The notes beneath the pieces are model-generated. The model was given only the letters and a program-made list of their open reading frames with translations, did no database searches and had not been told where the DNA came from. From Lenzites betulinus (Eukaryota; Basidiomycota; Agaricomycetes; Polyporales; Polyporaceae), in contig JABYQU010000001.1 in assembly GCA_022264855.1 (NCBI GenBank), forward strand, positions 2,046,001 to 2,110,000: a DNA stretch of 64,000 nt. The letters run 5' to 3'. Made by a program: the position numbers and the translations under genes. Below, one piece after another: positions 32,309 through 41,036 of the stretch (positions are counted from its first letter, which is position 1; every line of letters begins with the position of its first letter).

Positions 32309-34279
32309 ATGGGCAAGAAGGCGGCCTATGCGGTCACCGTCGGCAGGAAGATCGGGGTCTTTACGAGATGGTGCGTGCGCCGTCCTGCGTGTCTTCGAGC
32401 CTGCTAGCGCTGTTACCGCAGCACCATGTGCTGCACGCCGTGCTGCCCATGCATGCGCGTCCTTGACCAGGCTGGCCTTGTGTTTTACAGCTTGCGCATT
32501 GCCGTCGACGAGTCATACTGACAGATGTCCTCCCCGGGTTATAGGATTGACGTTGCGCCCAACATAAAAGTGACCGGCGCCACCTGGGAAGGCTTCGACG
32601 ACTGGGAGTCGGCCCAGGAGGCGTTCGACGACTCAAAACGACGTGGGGACACGAAGATTGTCGAGCCCCCTCCGAAGGCGGGGAAGCGCGTGTACGAGTC
32701 CAGCAGCAAAGGGGACAGCTGCCGGTCGACGAAGACGGACAAAACGGTGCGAGACGCGTTGATTGGGGAGGCGTTGGAGGAATTGAAGTGGGAGCGGCAG
32801 CGTAACGGATCGAAAGGTCGCGAGAGAGACGAAGGGCAGCGATCCGCGACGAGGTGCACGTCACAGGCGCGCCCACCGGCGACGGCACCGTGTTCGCCTT
32901 CGCGAGAGTCTGAGGTGGAGTGCAAGCCCCGGCTTGGCAGAGGGACCCCTTCTCGGGGCGGGCGCGATACTGCAAGCAGGCCTAGCGAAGCATCCACGTC
33001 GTCATCGCCTCCAACCGGCGTCACGCAACACGAGCACGGTTCCGACTCCGTCCAGAGCCCACGGTACGCGCAGTCCTTGTCGTACGGGTCAGACCTGTCG
33101 CCAACCGTTCTGCGCGACAGGCAGTTCGCCTCGCCCGCAACAGGCAGCAGTGCGCTTGCGTCCAGCGACAGGAAGACCGATGTGTCTGAGCCGTCGACGA
33201 GAGTGACCAAGTACTTCCCGGCGGACTTCAAGACGCGCCCGCGTGATGCGTACACGAAGGCCCACAAGAGAGACCCCCGCTCGCCAGTGCGAAGTCCTGC
33301 ATCGACTGTGTCTGAATACGCAACGCCCCCAAGCTCCGCGCGAACACTGCCTCCCGGTTTGAGCTCTTCTACCAGTGTGAAAGAAACCTCGAGTGCGCGG
33401 CCTTCTGGTCGTTCGACGGCCGCTTCTCCTGTCACGAGTCCCCCAGTCAAGCATCGCAAGTTTATCGGCAAGTCCTTCAGCGAAGCTAACATCCAAGACG
33501 AGTGTGAGACAAAGCGCCGACAAATCCAAGCCCATATCACCAACCCCAAACAATACGCGACCATAGAGACCCAGACAACGCCCTCCCCGCCAGTGCGGAG
33601 AGCGCCGCTACGCGCCACAGTCAGCGAGGGCGACGTTCTTCGTGAAAACCACACGCGGAAGGAGGCGTGTGAGTGTGAACGGCCAGAGCATGTCTGTCGA
33701 TGCTGTGGTCTCCCGACGACCGCCCGCGCTTTGCGTCCCGTCGCGACTAGCCCTCCAACGTCGACGGCGGTAGCACCCGCGCCTGCTGCTTCTCCAGTAG
33801 CCCGTTCTGTGGCTTCTCCAGCGGCGCGTCCTATGGCGTCGCCCGCCTCGACACAGTCCGTGGTTTCTCCGGTTGCGCGTCCAACGACCAGGTCCCCCGC
33901 GTCCGTCGCATCCCCGCAGATGTCCATCTGGTCCCCGTTGGCATCGACTGAGCGTGCCGACTCTCCGGCGCCGTCTACGCGGAGCGGATCCCCGGCATCA
34001 TTCCATTCTGCAGAAGAGGGCCATACGCCCTTGCTGGGGCTCAGCGATCGTCAAACGAGCTTCAGCGCAACCATGCGGGATTTCGAGGAAGGTCTCGACA
34101 CCTTGGTTGGCTCGATCTCGACTTCGACCAGGGCCCGCGACGTCGTCAGTCCTCAAAGCGCCAGCGCCCTGTTGCACGACGTAACCTTCGACCCGCGTTC
34201 TCCCCTCCAAAGGGGTACGATCATCTCGGCTGGGCGAGTGAACCTCCCGATGCACCAGCAGTCTGGAGTACTTAGCTGA
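32309..34279 (+). CDS. RNase H1 N-terminal (viroplasmin-like) domain protein with long disordered tail
   Basis: Exon 1 (32309-32370) and exon 2 (32545-34279) join in frame across a 174-nt intron to 598 residues. The first 50 residues match the RNase H1 N-terminal/viroplasmin module: YAVTVGRKIGVFTRW, then IDVAPNIKVTGATWEGFDDW and ESAQEAFDDSK. In RNase H1 this module binds RNA/DNA hybrids. Here no RNase H catalytic domain follows. Instead there are about 540 residues rich in Ser, Pro, Thr and Arg, with repeated SPVARS/SPAARP-type units near residues 415-470 and one Cys cluster, CECERPEHVCRCCG, near residue 380. The tail is probably disordered. Function is unknown; binding a nucleic-acid hybrid is an inference from the module. 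The intron is long for this genome, so a small undetected exon in it is possible. Confidence 0.7.
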
Positions 34280-35848
34280 CGATGCCCACCGCGATATTTG
34301 TAGGTCCGAGCACAGCTTGCTCATGCGGCCGTCCCCGACGATGGCGCCGATGAACAGCTTGTTGTTCTCACAGTTTTGAATCTTTTCCCAACACCGACCT
34401 TGCGATACCTCCCTACCTCTACTTTCTGTCTTGCTCTATGTGTTTTGTAAAGCCTTTATGTATCTTGCGAACGACCTCACGCGCACTCGAGCTGGGGGAG
34501 TCGAGTTGAATGACCATCTATGATTGCACCAGCTCGTGGAGAAGAGGGGGGACAGCATAAAAGCACCGAGCTGCGCCTGCCACTCTTATATACCCCGGTC
34601 GGAGTCTCCTTCACACCGATCAGTTGCGGCCCCGGGAGGAATGATAGGACGAGACGGGAACATGGTCCGAGAAGGGCACGTCGAATGCGGAAGGTGAGTT
34701 GCCTCTTTCGGGAGAGGGTACGGGAGTCATTGGTCGTTGTACATGTGTTGACTCGGCGAGCGTTTTGTTGAACGAACACGACGCGTGTGGGTAAATCATG
34801 ACATGCTATGTTATGTTATGCATATCAAACTAGGTGCGCACACGTACGGCTGTTGCATTAGGCCGCCGATTGACAACGTCAAGCGAAAAGGGGAGGCTGG
34901 CAAGATGATCGACACGGTCATGTGACTTATCAACCCCCTCCCCGACGCGTCTTTAGCAGTCCCTCTCCTCCCAACGGTGCAGGTCCGCCTTTGCTCCTTT
35001 TGAACTCTCATTATCGCGGATAATTTGACCATTTGTTTGAATGATGGTAGCGGGACAGGATGCAAGTCGTGAGCGGCTGAAGCGACGGAGCCATCCACCG
35101 AACGGGGATTAGGACGTGTTTGTGATCGCGACTGGGCGGTAGCGTACGATATTCGCCCTCCCGAGCTCCCTTGTTCGCCCCGGTATAACTCTAGCGACGT
35201 CTAGCGCGATGGGGCTGGCGAGCTGACAGTATGTCAGTTCGGAGGCTAGAATCCCCCTCCACCCCGGGTATAAAAGCAGGGACGGACACGCCCTCCCTCT
35301 CCTCACTTCCCGCCTCCGTTCTCCCATCTACGCGTTTCCGTCTCATCTTCTCCCCTCTACCTCCCTCCCGTTTAATCCATCCCCCTCGACGTCTCCCCCA
35401 CATCCCCCACCGATGTCTCTCCCCATGCACCCCGCCGACATCTCACCCGCATCCCCCCACCGAGTCCTTCACTTTCTTATTTTGTTCGCTTGTGTTTCGT
35501 TACGTTACACTCGCCCCTACCCTCCCCCTTCCGTCATTCGTTCATTGTCCCATACCGAAGGTCCGTAGTTTCCTTCCCGAGGGAGGGGCTCCTCCCGGAG
35601 AGGAGTCCTGGCGCATACCTTTTCGTGGTCCTCGGGATAAGTACCTGCTTGGCGCGCCTTGCGCGCCGAGTGGGGAAACCAAAATGCGCAAAGGTAGGTC
35701 TGTTCATTTGCATGTCCGTGTAGAGCACCTGTGGGGAGTACGGGTTCTGTGCTAGAAATATTCTATAATGGTCCAATTCATTTTCCGTTACTTGTGAAAG
35801 ACTCGAGACATGACATGTTTTTATACATAAAGTACAGAAGCTTCGTTT
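34280..35848. other. intergenic with an isolated promoter-like site
   Basis: No recognisable protein. A strong TATA box at 35269 is followed by a pyrimidine-rich tract from 35280 to 35550, resembling a highly expressed leader, but the only frames after it are low-complexity (for example a 51-codon frame starting MSLPMHPADISPASPHRVLH at 35413). It may drive a non-coding transcript or an unannotated short gene. Confidence 0.45.
35267..35278 (+). promoter_or_regulatory. orphan TATA box
   Basis: GGTATAAAAGCA is a near-perfect TATA element followed by a long CT-rich tract, but no downstream gene could be identified within the next 580 bases before the 3' end of the convergent AIM24 gene. Confidence 0.5.
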
Positions 35849-36987
35849 CTAGTTGTGTTCTACGATCGTTGTGTTGCCCTGCACGGGCACCTGCCGCCTA
35901 ATCCAGTCGCCCAGCGTCTCCGGGTTCCTCGTCTGGATGTACACGACTCCAGGCCCAGTGAAGCTGCAAACCAATCAGTTATGAGTGCCTGAGAAACGAT
36001 TGAACATGTCGTTCACTTACCGGCAAATAAGGCCCTCATCCGTGTGGGAAGCGGAGAAGAAACCGCCAGCGTCGATGCGCTCGACCTTGTAGCTCGCAGT
36101 CCATGCGACGAGGTGGCCGTTATCCACTACACAGACGCGTCAGCACACCGTCTTCAGATCACTCTCGAGGATGCGTACCGATCCACTGCTCGCCCGGCTG
36201 GAGCGTCCGCTGGAAGACTGCGCCCAAGCTTGTCACCCACATAACACCCTGACCGGTGACATTCTGCACGAACAGCCCCTCGCCCGAGACTGCGCGAACC
36301 CACCGGTCAGCCCCTCGCCGCTCAAGAAGATCGATGAGATCACGTACAGAGCGCCTTCCCGAACCCTTGTGACTTCGCAACGCGCGAGATGCCGGGCGTG
36401 CATGCGAGGAACGCGTCCTTCCCGACGCTCCACTGCGTCTGCCCGTCCAGGTGGATCGGAACGATGTCGCCCCATATCTCAGGCGCGAGCAGCACCTCCC
36501 CAGGCCCCGTGAAGATCGACTCCGACATCTACATCCAACACACACACGCGTCAGCCCGCCGTCTTGCATTCGAAAGCTACCGCGCGAGTCGGACACGCAC
36601 ATCACTCCCCGTGAACATCTTCTTCACGCTGAACTTGAACTTGCCCTTGACGCGCACCGTCCCGTCCATCGCGACCATCGCGCCCGGCTTCGCCTTGACC
36701 TCGTACCCCGGCTGCAGCAGCAGGTACAGCATGCTGTTGCTGTCGCGGTGGTCGATCCGGAACTGCGCGCCCTCGACCTGGCCCGTCGTCGCGATGCTGT
36801 GCGCGCCCGCCCCGCCTCCACTGGCGGCAGGCGGCGCGGGCGACTGGTGGTGGGGGCGCGGGGGCGGGGCTTGGCCTGGCGGGGGGCCGCCGTATGGGGG
36901 TTGGGGAGCGGATGACATGCCGGGGAAGCTGGAGTGTGCGGACTGGCCGGGGTAGCCGCCCTGGGGATATCCTGGTTGGTATGACAT
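35849..36987 (-). CDS. AIM24: AIM24 family protein, copy A
   Basis: Five exons (36987-36601, 36528-36348, 36289-36179, 36126-36021, 35963-35849) give 299 residues. After a Pro/Gly/Gln/Tyr-rich N-terminus (MSYQPGYPQGGYPGQSAHSS) comes the AIM24 (TIGR00266/DUF124) beta-barrel domain: FRIDHRDSNSMLYLLLQPGY, MVAMDGTVRVKGKFKFSVKK, TGPGEVLLAPEIWGDIVPIH, FSGEGLFVQNVTG and FTGPGVVYIQTRNPETLGDW. Yeast Aim24 is mitochondrial and supports MICOS integrity; this type of fungal copy has no obvious presequence and a prion-like N-terminus, so it may be cytosolic. It is followed in tandem by a close paralogue at 37806-38910 with the same exon phases. Confidence 0.9.
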
Positions 36988-37805
36988 GTCGTTAATGGGT
37001 GCGTGAACTTGAGCAGGAACGGTAGAGATAAAGTGGGTGGTGGAAATGGAGGTGGTGGTGATAATCGGAGTGTGTATGAGAGCGACCTGAACGCACCGAG
37101 TGCTTATAACGTTCCGCCGAAAGCCCACGCGGGGTCACAACGGCGGCTTGATGGACGTACGCACATCATAGCCTCGAACGGCGCTGGCTACGGTGGCTCT
37201 GTCTATCAGGTCTTGCACTGGTCCGGCGACCGCGACTCGCATTCAGTAGGATACTCGCCGCAGGTGAGTCGGAGTGAATCAGAAGGGCAAGATGCCGCTC
37301 ATGATGGAATTGGCGCGGGGCACTGCGTGGAGGGCTTGCAGAAAAGGCTGTGCTGCTAGCTCCGTTGAGCAAGCGACCGCTACTACAGGCAATTGAAAGG
37401 TGCTCTCGCAAATTTGGTGAGATACTCATTGTCTGACTCGTTGGAAGACAGGACGAAAAAAAGAAAGGATACAGCTTACCGTAGAAACCAGAGTCAACGG
37501 CGACTTCATGATACTCGCTAGCGCTCGACCGGTGTACGACCGGCGGGTGAGCTCATTACGACTCCAAGATCATGTTGCGCAGTGATAGTATTGATGTCCA
37601 TCTTGCGCCGCAAAGGTGTGGTGTTTTACGTCTTGACCTCGAAGCATGATGGCCCCGCGGAACGCATCGATATCAATTTCGAGCAGGCGCTCTGACGCAG
37701 GTGTGGCTTAAACAGGAGTAGGCATTCGATCTTCTGTAACTTACATAACGATCCGTCATATTGCATGCGCCGTCGACAATATCCTACTCGTCGGTGGTCT
37801 TAACG
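36988..37805. other. spacer between tandem AIM24 copies
   Basis: About 820 bases containing the promoter of copy A and the 3' flank of copy B. No gene or repeat was recognised. A TTATAAGC element on the minus strand near 37100 could be the TATA box of copy A. Confidence 0.5.
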
Positions 37806-38910
37806 CTACTCCGAAGGCAACTGCTCCCTGATCCAGTGTCCGAGAGTCTCAGGATTCCTTGATTGGATATAGACAATTCCTGGGCCCGTGAATCTGCACA
37901 TATGAATCGTCAAAACATACCCATGAACGCCGGAAAGCTGGGGGCACTCACCGACAAACAGCACCTTCGTCTGTGTGCGACGAAGAAAAGAAACCGCCTG
38001 CGTCGATGCGCTCGATCTTGTAGTTGGCGGTCCATGCGACAAGATGGCCGTTGTCCACTGCGCGTTACGTCAATATCTCACACTTGAGTCAGAAGAGTTG
38101 AAACGCGTACCGATCCACTGCTCGCCTGGCTGGAGCGTCCGCGAGACGATCGCGCCCAGGCTCGTCACCCACATCATGCCGGCTCCGACCACATTATGTA
38201 CGAATAGGCCTTCGCCGGAGACTGTCGGGAATCGTAAGCTCTCGGGGTTGAATTATTTACTGGCGAGCATATAGCACTTACACAACGTCGCACCGATGCC
38301 CTGCGACTTGGCGGTGCGCGTGATACCCGGAGTACACGCGAGGTACGCATCCTTGCCAACTCTCCATTCTGTCCGGCCGTCGAGGTGGATGGGCACGATG
38401 TCCCCCCACGTCTCCGGGGCGACCATGACCTCACCGGGGCCGGTGAAGATAGACTCCGAAATCTACGGTTCGAATATGTCAGTGTACTATAGTAGACTTG
38501 TCTGAGTAGCGAGCACATACGTTAACGCCAGTAATCATCTTCTTCACGCTGAACTTCATCTTTCCCTTGATCTTGACCGTGGCGTCCATCGCGACCATAC
38601 TTCCGGGCTTTGCCTTCACCTCGGCTCCAGGCTGTAAGCGGAGGTACAGCATAGAGTTGCTGTCCCTGTGATCGATGCGGAACGTTACGCCTTCGACCTG
38701 GCCAGTCGTCGGCAGGTTCGACGCGCCCGGTTGGGCTTGCAGGGGTGGCGCTGTAGGGGGAGGAGGCCCCCCGGAGAAGGAACCTTGGTGGTGGTGTCCG
38801 GGGTAGCTGGGGCTCTGCGATGGATATCCAGGAGTCGGGGCCTGGCCGGGGTAGGCAGAATGCGTGGGCTCGCTAGGGTAGCCCGGCCGGGGGTACGAAG
38901 GGTAGGACAT
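37806..38910 (-). CDS. AIM24: AIM24 family protein, copy B
   Basis: Five exons (38910-38521, 38462-38282, 38221-38111, 38057-37952, 37893-37806) give 291 residues. Exons 2, 3 and 4 are 181, 111 and 106 nt, exactly as in copy A, so the two genes arose by tandem duplication. The N-terminus is again Pro/Gly/Tyr-rich (MSYPSYPRPGYPSEPTHSAY), followed by the same AIM24 blocks: FRIDHRDSNSMLYLRLQPGA, TGPGEVMVAPETWGDIVPIH, FSGEGLFVHNVVGAG and FTGPGIVYIQSRNPETLGHW. It ends REQLPSE and lacks copy A's last ten or so residues. The likely role is the same as copy A; divergence is concentrated in the N-terminal tail. A TATATAA element lies about 95 bases upstream. Confidence 0.9.
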
Positions 38911-39002
38911 TTCGATGGTAGAGGTATATGTTCCTGAGATGTGGACTGTACTGTGGGGTAGACGGGGGCTGATTATGAAGAATGCATCGAGTGGGATGCT
39001 TG

Positions 39003-39012
39003 GTTATATAGC
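39003..39012 (-). promoter_or_regulatory. TATA box of AIM24 copy B
   Basis: The minus strand reads CTATATAACC about 95 bases upstream of the ATG at 38910, an appropriate core-promoter position. Confidence 0.5.
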
Positions 39013-40015
39013 GTGTTCGGATGTACCATTCTGGACGTACTGCAGGAGAGGCAAATGACAGGAGCTGGTTCGGCAGAGTGACGAAGCTGTACCATGCGCC
39101 ACCGCCAAGGGGCCAGGGGGCGATGTCTGTTCATTATGTCGGAACTAACTTAGATCGTCTTACCCTTTTGTCAATGTTAATGATTCCGTATCCATCGAAC
39201 CACTACAACAACGTTGCACAGCAAACGCTGACGCATGTGGGGTAGAACGGACTATGCAGTGTCGGATAAACAGGGGGGATGATTGTCCGGCAAGACGGCT
39301 GCTGCAAGCGATCGAATGACTGCCTCTCGCACACGTCTTATTTACCTGTTTGTGGAGTCTGTCTCCCGCTTATGGGGGCGTATCTCGTCAATTGCTGCGT
39401 CGGTCGGTCGAAAGTACGTATGATCGGGTCGGACATAGTACTTAGCTGAGACATGTCTCCTACAACGACCGCCTTCTCATGGTAGAAGCTTGCGCAGCCA
39501 GTATTGCCAGCAAATATTGCAGCCATCATTAGCGCGCCAGTGCAAGGTCCACAATTGCAGTGCAGCGGAGCCGTTGAGCCTGAAGTTTGAAGATTCACAG
39601 CATTGTATAATGATCAGCAGAATAACGAGATGAGTGTATTGAGCTGTGCGCGGCGGGTGGGGAGAAGAGACGACGATGCCGAGAGTTCCGAGTCGAAGCG
39701 TCGGACAAAATCAAACTTAAGCTGCACAGATAAGATAGACGCCTGGGCATCGTCGAAGCTTCGAATGACATCGAGCAGGCGCGTGAAAGTTGCCCCACAG
39801 GACTCGGAGCCATGCCCTGCCCGAGTCTCTTCCTCCTCCTCCTCACCCCGCCCACCTCACCTGCCGCCGCCTCATCTCTCTCACCTCCTTTCTCCTCAAG
39901 TTTTGCATAGTATCGGGTAGTTCGCAGTGTGCAACATACTACCTACCGGTACGTTCCCGACGTCATCAATTCAAACGCGTTTCTTACTGAATGCTCTACG
40001 CCTCACTCACAGGCC
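39013..40015. other. intergenic; possible 5' exon of the next gene
   Basis: Mostly featureless. The acceptor at 40012 directly before the next gene's GCCATG, together with a GTACGT donor at about 39950, suggests either a 5'-UTR intron or an upstream coding exon, because the frame ending CATYYLP would continue in frame with it. Confidence 0.45.
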
Positions 40016-40628
40016 ATGACCGTCCTACCCTCACTCACTGTGGCAGTGGACGCCATGACTCCTTCACAATCACGAGAGGCAGCACTACACGGGTGAGCTT
40101 TTCCCATCCCGCCTCCCCACCTCCCAGAAACAAGTACCAACGAAGCCCTCTCCACCCACCAGCCACCGCGCACTCACACCCATCCTCTCCGGCGCGATCT
40201 CCGGGGGCATCGTCGGCGTCGCCTGGATAATCGGAATCATCGTCTGGCTCTTCAAGCGGCACCGCCGCGCGCAGCGCGCAAAGGCCGCCGGCTACCGGAG
40301 CCACCGCGAGTTCCTCGACCCGCCCAAGAAGGACGACGCGTTCATCATCCCGCCGGACCCCGCCGTCATCAAGGGCCACGCGAAGCCCGGGCAGCGCATC
40401 GTCGTCGAGGACGTGCAGATGGCGCACATGAAGCACGCGCGGACTGTCCCGGAGGCGGCGGCGGAGGACGGGGAGCGCAGGCATGGGGAGAAGGAGGACG
40501 TGCCCCCTGGGATGGCGCACCGGACGTCGGCGCCGTGTAGGGTGCAGGACTCGCCGAATCCGTCGAATTATTCGGGGAGGGAGAGGGAGAAGCAGCCGTT
40601 GGTTCCCCCGAGTATGTCTACTCCATGA
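40016..40628 (+). CDS. small single-pass membrane protein, unknown function
   Basis: Two exons (40016-40092, 40163-40628) give 180 residues. A short N-terminal part is followed by one clear membrane helix (TPILSGAISGGIVGVAWIIG then IIVWLF) and the basic stop-transfer KRHRRAQRAKAAGYRSHREF. The rest is a cytosolic tail, with LDPPKKDDAFIIPPDPAVIK and a charged, Pro-rich end. The arrangement (helix near the N-terminus, positive residues after it, tail containing IIPPDPAVI) recurs in short basidiomycete membrane proteins of unknown function. The N-terminus is uncertain because an extra upstream exon may exist (splice acceptor just before the chosen ATG). Confidence 0.65.
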
Positions 40629-41036
40629 GACGAGGGGTTTTGATAGATGTGGTGAGTTCTGTCGTTCCTGCGTCTTTTATCGTTGTGTACTGACGCTGTT
40701 CGTAGTACTGTTACCCATTCACGATGTTTACGACGCAGACTACATCTGTACCCATAGGACTATACACGATATATCGCCCCAAATCTATCGCAGGCCTATC
40801 TCCGTCTGTCAGGCGATGCCTGAAGGTATATTCAAACGACAACCTGAACACAATGCACACTTTGCCGTAGTGCGTCACATTTTCTCCCTCTACGACATTT
40901 AACCTGCCAACAGCGACACACCGTTATGCGACTCCAGTTTGGGCTAAATTGATACCCATTGAGTTGTACACAGAATAGTACAATGTTTCTAATATCCTTC
41001 TCCCCATATTTCCTATGCCCCACGCTCTCGCCCTCC
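40629..41036. other. convergent intergenic spacer
   Basis: The 3' flanks of the small membrane protein gene (+) and ILV3 (-). I see nothing else in it. Confidence 0.55.

Noticed and set aside
32309..32620. Viroplasmin-like domain as evidence of an integrated caulimovirus-type element
   Set aside because: The same module is the standard N-terminal domain of cellular RNase H1 and occurs in many fungal proteins; no reverse transcriptase or other viral gene is nearby.
32539..33927. 462-codon minus-strand frame opposite the viroplasmin-like gene
   Set aside because: It has no recognisable domain and no splice partners; the plus strand has the conserved N-terminal module and repeat structure.
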